From Allacma fusca (lineage: Eukaryota > Arthropoda > Collembola > Symphypleona > Sminthuridae): a stretch of DNA of 64,000 nucleotides. The notes beneath the pieces were generated by a model. The model did no database searches and had not been told where the DNA came from. It saw nothing but the letters and a program-made list of their open reading frames with translations. The translations under genes were made by a program, and so were the position numbers. The stretch lies in NCBI GenBank assembly GCA_947179485.1, contig OX359250.1:46473450-46537449 (forward strand), given 5' to 3'. Positions 20,453 through 33,900 of this stretch are shown here, in pieces (position 1 is the stretch's first letter; every line of letters begins with the position of its first letter).

Positions 20453-23400
20453 GGGGTAAAGTAAAACGGAGGATGTCGTATTGTTTGTCAACACACGAGC
20501 CACCAATCCAATGACACCACCAGTAAATTGAATCTTTTACAGTGACACGGTATAGCTTAAAAGGTATTGGTTTAGGAGGAGATGGAGCCAACCCGTTGAC
20601 CTCATTAAATTAAATGATGTTACTTACATATAAACACATGCAAATACAGGATGCTTCAGTCTTTTTCTCTCCCCCTTTGCTCACATAAGAGAGTACATCA
20701 AAAATAATTTGATTACCTAAGTTTATAGCAAATTCTTTTCCTGATTTTCTCAAATTTGTTTCATTGACCTCGGTTAATTATTGCGGTCACAGAGGTCACG
20801 GATATGAATCAAAGTCGGAATTATTAAGGAATTTTGAATTCAGCAGTTACCTACTTCGATAGAAAATGTTTTCACAAGTATGGTTTGACGCTTGTTCAAG
20901 GAAAATTTTTGGGCTTTTTTCCGAGGAGACATCACATAGAGGTCTCCACTTTGAGAATTGTGAACGTGACTAGTATGAACAGAGTGTAAGATTACGGAAA
21001 TTTAGCGTCGGATCATCGTCCTGAATCAAAAATTGCGGTCTTTTGGACCTAAATGTGTGAGACCAAGTTTATGAAATTGTTTTAAACTTCAAATATTGAA
21101 TTCAATCTTGCCTAACATTTTTAACTCCTGCGACCGATACTTTTGATACGATGATATTAGACTCAAATGAATTCGCATGAACGCAACACAAACAACATTA
21201 TGAAATATTTTGATGAACGCGCAAGACCTTGCATGAAAAGAAAAGGCATTAAACAAATATTTCGCTCCCACGCTAAACCCTAACCTACAAATCTGTTCTT
21301 ATGGGTCATGTTCTCAGTTCTCAAAGCAGTGCCCACATTATGATTACTTCCTGGAAAAAATTCTCTAAAAATCCCTTAAAACTAGTGTCAAAACATATAC
21401 TACCGAAAAGATATTGTGTTGGAATAAACAACTGCCGATTACAACATCCGTACAAAATATCGACTTTGATTCCCATCTGTCCATGACCCCTCTGACAGCA
21501 TTAATTGACCGAGGGCACACAAACGTGAAGCTATCGCATATGCCGTCCAGCGTCTGATTTTTTAAATACACTATTATGTTCCCTAATACTCCCATCCTCA
21601 ACCACTAGATGTCAATGTAACTAGTACGCGCAGGCGCTAAAATAAACATTTGATTGTCACTGTTTCTACAAAAAGTGCGATGTTCGTTACGATTTTTATG
21701 GAAAGTCCCACAAGTACATATGCAGTCGATTACAAGTAGTTAGTCATCATCCCTACTACAATAATAATTATTCATGATGTCACTTCGCCCCTTAAATGAA
21801 TTAACCCAGAGTTTCAGTTCTGCATTGCTGAACACTCGAGCGATTCTGACTGTTCAATTTGCACACTACACATTGTGCAGTGCAGTGTGCATTGTAATGT
21901 GTATGTATACATATCTCTTTTTACCTTTTTCCTACCGTCATAAGTAAACGACATCTGTAAAAGTTCCATGTACGTACATATACATACTTGCGACAGTAGA
22001 CACTAGTAGACAGTACTCTCTTGAGAGAGTCTTGAGTCTTGAGAATCCCATTGCTATATGGGTATATGAAAATCCAAGACCAAGACCTCATAACCTTCCG
22101 TCGGATTTCTATCCCCTCTCCACCTCAACAGCGCGTCATATTTCTTCCGCCTGCCTACCCGCCTTACGTTCATGTCTATTTCATGAGGTTTTTTCTACGG
22201 TCAATTTTTCCTCCCCAGCCACTCCACTCCCTTCATCCGATTTTTCCTTCCCTCCCAAACCCTAAAAACCATTGACAAGTGTAACATTATATTTGAACGA
22301 ACCCTTGATTGAGGAGTGCATAGTGCATGATGTAAGTATATTACATAGCCGAATGCTATGAGCATGCACATGTACACATACACAGTACACAGTACGAATC
22401 ACTATACGAAGGGCAGCCTGGCCATAGACTAATTTTTGTTGAGACTGTTGAAAGTTGAAGGCTTCAAGAAAGAATAATTATTTACTAATAGACTTGCTTT
22501 TTTCGGATTGGATATCGGACTTAACAAGTTTTGTAAATAGACATTTCTCGCAGACACCTCACGTAAGGTCCCTATTATTAAAGTTAAAGCCTTTCCGTGC
22601 CGAGTTTATTTTTTTATGAGTATAGTGATAGCGAGTGAATAAGTGATTAACGAAATTATACGAGTGTGTAATTATGTAAGTACTTACTAATAACAGTGAT
22701 GTTCAATTGTCCATAGGTCACATTTGGGAGCTGGTAGTGGCCAACCGGGGTCTAATTAGTCTTGTTCAGGTTCCAAGTACACTATAAGTCGGAGGGGAAA
22801 TTCAGTGGCCAAATTCAACTGTATTAAATGGAAGTGAGTTCAAGAGTTTTGACTGACCCGTCCATAATTACTCATGTACCTACTACATAAGTACATCTAA
22901 TAATTGTAAACATAGTGTGCGTGAATGTTTTATTTATTATTTTGTGTTAAGGGAGTCCTTAAGTTCTTGTATAAGTATTGGAAGCAATGGAACAGATACT
23001 TTTGACTGTGGAACACTTCATACTTGTTTAAGGGCTCGGAGACTTAGAAAGGATGTAATTTCCTTTGCTCGTTGTTCCTGTCATATCAGAGATTCCGTGG
23101 GTCTTTATGTAGATACTTAAAATATTAGTGTTCGTAATGGTAACAGTATTGATTGATTCCGTTTTGCAGTAGTCACTAATGAGTCATGGTGGAATGTTGC
23201 TAGCACTGGTACTTACATGCCTGCAAATGTATGAGTAATGATTCGAATTTTTTCAGCTTTGATTTAGAATGTCACGTAAGGGAAAATATTTTAAAATGGT
23301 GTAAATAGTCTTTGGTATGTTTTGTGGGGGTTTTTTGTTCCTGGCGAAATGTTGGATAATCGCAAACGTTATTATATGAAACGTTAGTTAGACTGAACGA

Positions 23401-24571
23401 TGAATTTGTTTTATGTTTATTATTTATTGAATTTATTCCTGTTTTACAGAGTTGTGTGCAGATTGGTAATTAAAAATAGTTCATCCACCTGCTTGGATTA
23501 TGCCCAAACATCAATTCATGTAAGTTTCTACATTAGAGGTTAGTTTACGTATTTTACATGTTTTATTTCTCCAGTGTTATCGAAAGGTATCTGGGTGAGG
23601 TGACATAAATTTTTGCAGAGAGCTGTGGAACAAGTCTAGGTTATCGTTATCAACTCTTCCTTTATTTTGTTTGAAATTTTTAAAAAAGTTAAAAGCGTGA
23701 ATTCGGTGCTTAGGTTACAAATCAGAAACCATTTTAATTTTGTAACGGAAGCATATAGTTTCAAATTTCGGAGACAGGTCAGAAGTCACCTGTTTAAAGT
23801 TTAATATACTAGTGGAGCCCACCGGTTCTACGAACCTAGGTAGCCAGCAATTTCCAAAATTGCAAACTACCTGGGTAACCGACAATTTCCAAAGCCAACT
23901 ACCTAGGTAGTCATTTGCCGATTTTATCCAAAACATTTGCGTACTGGGCAAGAAATGCCGTTACTTGAGTAGCCAAAATTTTCTAAAGCCGATTGTATAC
24001 AAAATATTTGCCGACTGTCTGGACCATTTGACCGACGGATCGTATCCGCAGGCCCGCGTACTTTTTCCTCTTAAGTCAGAAGTGGCCCGCTTACATATTT
24101 TGCATTTTAGTAATAGTTTAAAATTACTCAGAAATCAAGTGTATAACCAAACATTAGACAGAAAATGTGGGACTATATGAGTAATTCCTACCAGACTAGT
24201 AGGGTTATATTTCTCCAACAAGTATGGCTATTAATGTTCTCGATTTCCGCACCCAGTATATATACTATTTTTCTCCGGAGGCCACCAACAATTGGTTAGG
24301 AAATGAGGGATCGCATTCTTTTTAAGTACATGCACACACATTGTATTCCCTTTACTATTGTGCTTCCAATTAAGTACAATCTGTGTAGCTAGTATCCACT
24401 GTAGCAAGCTTTTTACAAGCTAGAGTTTACTTAAATAACTTCTAAATGATTGTAAGTCACGGTTGTCGCCTAATGTAAATTGGTTCAAATGTAAGTTGGC
24501 TTAAGAGCTGCGGAATTGAGTCATGCTCAAATATCGATCAAAATTATACTATCAACGCTTTTTTTTTGCAG
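20453..24571. other. intergenic region between the retrotransposon and the kinase gene
   Basis: This stretch is AT-rich with no gene recognised. A short degenerate tandem array lies at 23816-24010 and is listed separately. Small frames are scattered and without family resemblance. The promoter of the downstream kinase gene is presumably in the last part. Confidence 0.4.
23816..24010. repeat. short degenerate tandem array with CCTAGGTAG units
   Basis: Units of roughly 30-50 bases recur: GGTAGCCAGCAATTTCCAAA, GGTAACCGACAATTTCCAAAG, GGTAGTCATTTGCCGA and GTAGCCAAAATTTTCTAAAG. They are joined by ACTACCTGG/ACTACCTAG. The array begins with AGCCCACCGGTTCTACGAA, a 19-mer found again at 35332-35350, so it is probably part of a dispersed element. 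Confidence 0.5.
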
Positions 24572-24913
24572 ATACGGGGTAACCATCTATGGAAGCTATG
24601 TAAATTACAATGGTTGCTGCAGCTAACTTTCAGAAGTGACGTAGAGGTTTCGTGGCTCCTGCTGAATTTTGCTCTGGTCTCAATAATTTCTGTCTTCAGT
24701 CTCGCCTCACGTTTCCAAAAGCAGTGTCTTTGTGAACTGGGAAGGATAAAGCGTGGAAGACTGTAATAAGGGGCAAGAAAGAATTATTCCAGGACTATAG
24801 TGCAATATAACATGTACTTGTGATTCTTTGTACCCGAAATTTGTGCCGGCAACCACAATTACATGTTCGCATGTATGCTAGAGAAGCTTGTACAACTGCA
24901 AACTTGAACTCCA

Positions 24914-27900
24914 ATGGCCGCAACTAAAGCTTGTCATGGTCATCGGACGTTGTGTTGCACAAGATCAATCTACTTTTTCACACGCGTGATTCTGTTTCAT
25001 TGTTGTTTGATTAATATAAGCAATATTGGACAAGCTCATGCCGCGCCAGCACATGTGTACTCCCTCAGTTCGAGAAATGGTTAGTTATTTAACTAATTCT
25101 TGCAGGTATCGGTTACTTGTAATAATTATTGCCAAAAGAATTAGTTCCTAAAGTTGTGAAATTTTTGTGAAGGTCTGTTTGATAGGACGAAAGACTCGAC
25201 GGAAACGGCGTATGCTTCTGAGGCAACTTTTATTTCGTTTGGACTGCTCATCACCTTGGTATTGTTTGCCGTTCTGTGTACCGGAGGTTGCTGTCTTAGC
25301 GTAAGTGATCATTTCGTTAACTTGTATATTCAGTTCTGAAATTCGTTGAAATGCTGTATGAGTCCCTTTTGCTACCTGCGGAGTTATACAATAATGTTCT
25401 ATCGCAATGAAAATGACTACGGAGATAGGGGGCTAATTTCTGGCACACCTTATCGAATATATATCTAAAAATAAGCAGATACCATACATACAACTGCCCG
25501 GTAGAACTAAATTATTGTACCAGGCACTTACTGTACCACAAGTGTATTTACTTGGTACGCAAACATATTAAATTCAACGATATATAAGATTTATGATGTT
25601 ACAAATCAGGGCTTGTTTAGGTGACCTGTTGGATTGGATTGAGGGATTGATAGGAAACTTCACATCATTTGAATTGGATTCAATGGACGGTGACCAAAAA
25701 ATTTGAACATTTGTGTTGGATTATCGGCTTTGCGAATTATTTCTCCTTCTGTTTGAGAAAAACTATTCTTTGGTGCAGGAAATTTTCTGCTGTAAACGCA
25801 AAAAAAAACAATAGATCAATTTAGTTTGTATAGCTTAGTTTGAGCTCATGACCATACATGAAATGAACCTTTCTGAAGGTTCATTTCAATCCTCCCATTT
25901 GTCATTTCAATCCCGCTGACAAATTCCCGACGGCAAAAATCTCACAGCACAATATTGGTGATCCTAGCAACTAATACTACATTTTTATTCCAACGCATTA
26001 TAGTTGGCAAGGAATATTTACATGCAATATTCTGCTAGTACTACTCAATATAAAAAGCTTGGATCAAGTTGGGAAGGAACGTAATATCGCAAATAGGGGC
26101 ACGGGACGTTATAATGAAAGTATAATTTACCTGTGGGAAGTCGGAGCCTGATCTAACATAACCTGTAGTTACTTGGACCCTAGTTTATAAGCATTAAAAC
26201 TCGACAATAACAAGTTTACAAGCTCAAGTGTGTACTAAATTACAAATACAGGCGTTCCATATGTAAGGTGGTGTTTATGAACCCAGAATTAAAATTTGTC
26301 ACTTTTCTGACAATTGTTGGGTTTGTATATGTATGAAATACACCTCACAACTCGTGATAATTAATAACGTTACCTAATTTCTATCAACGTAATCTCTACT
26401 AAGAACAGGAACACTAGGAAGCTAATTTGAAAGAAGCTGTGACACTGGAAATACTACTTACCCGCTATTTTTAGATTTTGATACTGCTGATGTTTTCAGC
26501 TATATTATGACCAGCTGGATTACTTACAACCAAGACGGAATAATTTCCTGAGGGATTGTGTCCGCAGTCCGCATACCATTTTAATGTATTCTAACATAGC
26601 AGAACATAACAATGCATACTACTGGACTAAATGTATAGGATTTCGAAGTTAGCAATGTAGCAAATGAAGTAGGATTATAGATAAAATGGAATCATTGGCC
26701 TGAGATTGACGAGTAGGAATTAGCTTCAATTTTGCTCAACTGGACTGAATTAATTTTTTGTTAGAATTTTTGCAATTCGGCGGTATTAATTTAGTGTCTG
26801 ATTAATGTTCCATTTCCCGCCCTAACCAAGTATAATAATTATTAGAGAAAAACAATTCCTTATACTTCTGGTTGGCATTGACACCCTGAGGTCTGCCTTT
26901 ACTGAAAGCTCACTAGCTCACAATCAGTTTAAAATTTTTAGCACCAGGAATATACTTGGTTTCAATTGAAGACAAACTGGTACCGGCAGTGTACTGACAA
27001 TGAGAAGAGGAAATATTCCGTAAGCATGTCAGGTTTAAACCCTCGGTTTCATCTCCAATGACGTCTGCGTCTAGGTCAACTAAACAAGCGACTCAACATA
27101 GCATGTGAGGGCAGTCAGAACGGAAAAGTAACAAGGCTGATTATGCCAACCAAATGTGAGGAACGGAAAAGTATCCAAAGAACATGGTAGGTACTTGAGC
27201 ACTTCAATAAGTAATCTGTTGCATTTTCAATCATGGTTATTACTCTGACTTGTGAAGCTATACATTGTGAGGACTGTTGTGGGCGATCGTTCGGGCGTTC
27301 AGGTTAGGTTAAATCAACTACACAGAAGGTCTGAAACTACGGGTTAGGTTTCCAAAACTGGTGGCCCCGGAAGGGCTACTGCAGTGGCATTGCCATTCTT
27401 CTAAATGACACTACTTGTTAATTCCTGGTTTGTAATACTCTCTCCGAATAAATTGTTACTTTTAATTGATACAAAATTATGTTGTGAAATTGTGAACCAT
27501 TCGGAATTTTGGCTTTTGAGTACCATTTTCACCTCCAATTGATAGCAGGTATAATCCTGGTGTTGAGAATATATAAGTGTGGTAGTACTTACGGGATCGC
27601 TCATTGTCAGCATCAGCCTGTCCTCACACGATACCAAAGTACCAAGTATGCAGTTGTAAACCGGGTGCTCTTCCTTTCGTCCCAAGCCATAGAACTAATC
27701 TTTCTAACGCACCTTTTAAAATTGACCATTTCCATTTCTGGTTCAGTAAATGTCTGGTACAAGATAAGTACTAAAGAATTGTACTGTGGTACGAGCTCTT
27801 AAAATCACAATCTGTTGTACCAGGTATTTTTCCTACGAAAAACAAATTCCCTGTATTGCACAAGACATAATCTCCCTGTTAAATCCTTACGTATAAGGGC

Positions 27901-30900
27901 AAAAAATTATAACCATTAATGCATATGCATATACTTGAATATATTCTATGAAAATATTGAAATCTCAATTTGATTTAAATGATCATCCAAAAACGTTGAA
28001 ATGATTCAACCATCATTTCGTAAAGAGTTTTCTTATCTTGTTTCACAGTTTATTTTGATCTCTGGTGTCCAGATTAAGGAGTGCATTGTAGTAAAAGTGC
28101 ACAAAATTTATTGGAACAGTGCGTATTAACCTTTGTTTTTATTTATTAACTTTGAATCTTATTGCGGAAATAATATTAGTGGGAATCCTTGCAGTTTTGT
28201 AGAACTCTTGTATTGATTTTCAACGAAATAAGGAATTGTAAAATTAAAACGCCTGCTTGTTTGGTTTATACTTCAATTTTTCTAATAAATAAAGCCCCTT
28301 TCTTTCATGCAGTGTCTATCTGCTTATGCCCAAATGTACAGGGTGAAACAAATTGTGTCCCCGCAAGTGTATTGCCATCAGGCGGGTTCAAAAGTTTTAT
28401 AGATTCTCCCCTTTTGCAGGGATGTTTTTGCGCATAAAATTGGTCTAGGTCAGTCTAATTAATGGTGACGGAGGTCAGATATGTGACCAGGAAATGTTAT
28501 GCTTATTCCCAAGTCGAATAATTCACTCCATCTCTATTAATTACCCAAAATGCCACCCTCGTGCATAACCTTAAAACCCGCCCACTGTTCTTATCCATAA
28601 GCCAAGAACCTACCTGTATCCGTAACCCTAAAAAGCTGTCTTCAAATGAAAATGCAAACATTTGTGGGACACACACACGCAATGGCATATTCTAATTCAA
28701 ATAGTTTCACGATTTGGTTTTAATAATGTAACATCTATGAATGTAAAATGTAACATCTAAGCATATGCTGTATAACCTGGAATTATTAAAAATGGACTTG
28801 CAGATCTTCGGGAAGCGCCAACAAGAGGATAATCATACCATGGGATTTTCAAATCCCATAGCAGATTTAGCAAACACCTCGAATACCATATCATCCATTG
28901 ACGTTCGTGCATTAGACATGGGTCAGATAGAATTCGAACCTCTCCCAAGACTTCAAGACTTAACTGCCGTTTCCAATTATACCTACGGTAACTATCGCAG
29001 GGGTGATTCTGCAAATAGAAATCTTGGCGTAGATTCCCCGTTCATACAAGTCACAGCCATTGTCCCCACGGACGAGGCAAGTATCTATGCACATGACTGG
29101 TTTGGTAAGTCCTTTTTTCTGCAATTAAAGCATGGTGATATCACAAACAATTATTTTGTCATGTCTCATTTTCTCACACATACAGAATTTAAATTAGGAT
29201 TTTCTTTATTGTACGTTTGCGTACCCCGCAACTCCACCAAGGTTGTGAGGGCTGAGGCCGCATTATCGACCTGAATAAACTATTATTATTATTTATTATT
29301 ATTGTACCTTTGAGGGGACATGACAAAATCGGTGATTGCCATTAAGGTTTGAAATTACTGTAGGATATGTTGTTTGAATGTGTAAAGAGCATAGAATCAG
29401 ACAGGCCAAAATACCGAAGTCCCTGTTTTGACTGGAGAGGCGACAAACTTCTCAGATCGAAACGTTTGAGAAGTACAAACTACTAATAATTTAAGACTGA
29501 AGAGCAATACCCTAAATGTATGCTAAAAATCTCGGTATAATACTTTGGCGGCAATAAAACAACCAGTTTTAGCCGACATTAGTCTTACAATTCTTTTACT
29601 GTAATTGTAATTTGTAATTTAGTTTATTAAGGAATCTTTTCGGGGGGCGCCCATATCATCCATACAATAGTAGTAAATATTTTTAATACAATTCTTTTAC
29701 TGCAAACGGTCAAATAGCAATGGGTAGTAATATGCTTACAATTAATAATAGTTGGGGTCTTAGCTCCTTTTGACCCAAAACTCAAATTATTAAAGCAGTG
29801 GTAGTAATGTAATAAGTAATGTAATACGAGCTGTTGCCTTCGTCTGTTTTGCTCCAAACATGACTTTGGACTTCGCCCATTTTCGATCTATTGTAGGTTT
29901 GTCCTAATTATTATACCCAGTGCCAATAACCTTTGACCTTCTCGATATTAGCCATGTATGACCCTTGCTCAAGGGAAATTTAATATGAAATAAAAGGAAA
30001 TTAGAAAAAAGCGGACTTAGACCGTGTTGGTTCAATGCTCTTCATATGTATGTGTATGTATAACCACCGCGGTGGATTAGTTGCACGGGTTAACGTTTTA
30101 CATATTTATCAATGTGCATAATTTTGATTTTGTAAGCAGCATAAGATTAGTCCTACGCTTAATTTATATCTTTGCTGCAAAGGAGATTTACTCTTCATTT
30201 TTTGTCATATTTGTTTTAACTATGAAAATAGAATATAAGGTAATATTCAAATAGGGCTAACTACTATTTTTGTCACATTTCATTGTAAGTTATTTTGATT
30301 CCTTGTATATACAAGCAAATTTTCATTCGTATTTTTTTTTCAAATCCAGACGAGCCATATCACAATTTTCCGCGTACTCATATTGAGTATGTGAAGGAAG
30401 TAGGAAAAGGATGGTTCGGCAAAGTGATTGAGTCGGAAGCGGAAGATATTGTGCCTTATACCAAAAATCTACGAGTATTAGTGAAAGTTCTCCGAGAAGA
30501 TGCGAGTGGGACGGAACAGATGAGGTTCCTTGATGAATCTCGTTTGTACCGCGAATCTAATCATGGGAACATCCTCAAACTCTTGGGGCATTCCATTGAG
30601 AAGTTACCGTTTCTACTCATTATGGAACATTGTCCTCAAGGGGATCTCAAATCTTTTCTCATCGCTAATGTTTCTAGAGCTGAGCTACTCTATTCACAAG
30701 GTGCTCTACTACGAATGGGACATGGTAGGTACTTCAAAATGCGTTATACTTTGTTTCGACTTGTTGTTACGAATTTTAATGAACAGTTGACGAGTTTGTA
30801 CACACAGGATCAACTGCAGCTGTGTATCCCTTATGAGCTTAAGTTGTTTGATCATAATTCTGACCTGGAGCTAATTTGCAATAGATGTTGTGTGTACAAC

Positions 30901-33900
30901 AAGTTCACATCTTACACTTCGTAAATTATGGTTGCTGGTCCTGGCATAAGTTGCATAATGTGTAACTATAGTCTCAAATGACAATGAGTCTTGAAATATG
31001 AATTTGGGTGTTATTTATGAACTGATTGAAGTCAGCATGTCTTTATAACTTGATGTTGATATATAGATAATTATTGAAGCTTTCTCAATAACTGTTATCA
31101 GATATCGCCAAAGGCTTGGAATGGATGAGCTCTGCAGGCTTTATTCATAAAGATTTGGCAACTCGCAACTGCCAAGTTGGAAGTGAAGGACGAATAATTA
31201 TCGGAGATTACGGTTTATCTGTTCAAAATTTTCGGGATGATTATTACTGGGGCTCGAACGTAGCTATTCCGCTACGTTGGTCCGCTCCAGAAACTCTCCA
31301 TTGCACAATCAATACTATACAGACGCTAAAGGTAGCAGTACTTATTGAATATCTCTGCAATTTTGTGTTCTTGAAATCTGATATGATTTATGGAGGGGTC
31401 TTGTTTATAACTTCATTTTAGGTACTTAAACCTTCCAACGTGTGGACATTTGGTGTTGTCCTATGGGAGATATTCGAGTTCGGAAAGTTGCCATATTCTG
31501 AATTAAGCGATGATGATGTGATCTCGCGTGTCATTACCGATCGCAACTACACGTTGGGTCAATTCTCAAGACCAGGGTTTGCATTGAAAGATGAACTCTA
31601 CAAGATCATGTTGTCTTGTTGGAATCCTCAACCTGACTCTCGGCCAAGCATAAGTGCAATTGTGGGGCGCTTGGGGGAACTCTGTGGTTCAGTATCGGAT
31701 AGACATCTTTCACAGAACGTCAGTGTCAAACTTCCAGCGAGTTTCATCAAGGAAGATGATTTTGACCGAAAGTGGGATGAATTTGCGAAGAAAGTTAATT
31801 CCCCGCAAGAACAAGGCAATACCTTGGACTTAAATTCGGACGTCAAGCACCAGTCTGAAATATTGAATTTTAACAATAACAATAATCTCACGGGAGGCAA
31901 AAAAAAGAGCGTGTCCTTCCTAGGTCTCGGGGACGAAATTTCAGTTGTGCAAGTGAAAACAAAATTATCTACAGTAAATCAGTTTCAAGTTCCTGACCAG
32001 TATGGAAAACATTCGGAGACAGTAAGCAGCCAGAGTGCTACGCCTGTTAATTCTCACGAGTTAAACCTGAATAGTTCATCAAATCTTATCACAGAGTCTC
32101 AAAGTGCACCTTTTTTGTCAGACTCATCAGGAGGGGGCGTATCAAGTGACCGTCAGTTGTGGAAAGTGAATCGTGACCCAGAAGAAGATAGTTGGAGGAA
32201 ACGAATTGAACTTGGTGAGATTTCACAAAAAGTGAAGGAAAAATCTCAAAGCGTCCAGGACTTAATGGTACTTACTCATGTTGAGCCTAGTGATTTAAGT
32301 GATCCCGATAGTTTAGTTATTGCATGTAACCAATGGCAAAATGCAAAACCCTCATCTGCGCCACCACGAGGTGTATCCGATCTCGCGGGGACCGGTACTT
32401 TTTCTTCAATCATGATCGAGGATGCTATTCTAAGAAACCCCAGCAATGACAATGCTTTAACACAAGTTGCGCTCGCATCAACGAAAGAAGCAACCGCATC
32501 AAGCAATTCAGGTGAAAGTGACAACGCTGATGTAACAAATTCTGAATCACAAGTCCTCAGTGAGGATGCAACTAGTCACGAGTATTATGAAGATGTATCT
32601 AGTTTAGGTAATCTTGGACCGTCAAAGTTACAAGCGTTGCAAAATTTGTCGGGAAACGGTCGATCATTGTCATTACTAGGTACTAACACAAAAATAGATA
32701 GCACTCGATCAATAGAACAGTCATCTGGCACAGAAAACGTTAACTCTGAAAGTATTATTGGGAAAGCGTCAACCGGCACATCTTTGTTACGGTTAAATCA
32801 AACTAGTCATGATGATGTCAGTGACACGAAGACATCTTCAAATATTGAATCATCCAGCTCGGCAATGTCTTCTTCGGTAGTAGTTCCTACTCTGATCAAC
32901 AACTTACACAGTTACTCGCAGGGTTTGCCAGCTCCTAATACTAATGTCAGTAGAGGAGGTGGATGTGTGCACAACGTGTTTCCAACTTCTCAGCAGTCAG
33001 CGGAAGTAGCATCTGCCTTTATAAAAGGTCGAAAAGTCCAAAAGAACTTCAGGAATTCTAAACCTAGTACTCCGAATTTTTCTCCCGCTAGTAATGAGAC
33101 AGACGTGGGGGACAACAACTCCAGCTTCTTCCAAAGAAATGATAATGTGTTTGAAGATTTCAGTATGGAATTTAATGACCCGGTCAGGCCAATCGGCAAC
33201 GTCACGCCTGCCTTGCGACTGCAGACAATAGATTGCAGTGATGAAGAGAAATATGGGTAATAAACGAAACTTTTAAGCGTTTTCTATAAAAATTACAATT
33301 CTTGAGAAAATAAATATTAAATCTGTGGCTATAATTTTAAAGCATTAATTTTTTAGGTTTTTAAGAAAATTAATAAGATTATGTATTATTGTCTGAATCA
33401 CAGACAGAGTAACGTCCTCTTGGGCCCTAGCGAAGATCTTGGTTTAAATCTGTACCAACGGTTGACGACTGAATTGGTCAATGAATGTACATCTCCCTGT
33501 GGTTCGGATTCTACCGACTATTTAGACAATCTCGGAGATTCGCGTCAGTCTCAAAGTATGCCTCATGCGGAAGGTATGTATCTTTCCACTGAGCAAATAA
33601 AATCAGACTTTCAAAACATTGTTGATGCGAAGCATGACCAAAACACTTGCCAATCCGTATCACATGTATCTGGAACAGACAGTTCCATGTCGATCAAGCG
33701 TAATTTGGAGTTGGAGTCAGACATATCGTTACCTTACGAAAATTCGGTTGAAAAATCTACAGAAGCATCTGGAACTGAAATATCTAGTGTAAATAAAACA
33801 CATGAGCCAATTTCCAGCATGCTTACAAAGAAGGCTACGAGAGATGAGAGACCAGAACAGTGGGTTCCAGGTGTAGGAGAGGCGTCAATTTCAGGTGAAA

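Larger units (their letters stand above)
25301..28803 (+). other. LMTK-like gene intron 2
   Basis: A 3.5-kb phase-0 intron (donor GTAAGT, acceptor CTTGCAG) between the membrane-span exon and the juxtamembrane exon. It contains a perfect 13-bp hairpin at 25859-25888 and a short CCTAAC-like tandem array near 28520-28640. No coding exon is recognised in it. Confidence 0.6.

Noticed and set aside
24566..24766. 66-codon frame before the kinase start
   Set aside because: Follows an acceptor-like TTTTTTTTGCAG and is more likely 5' UTR of the kinase gene than a separate protein.
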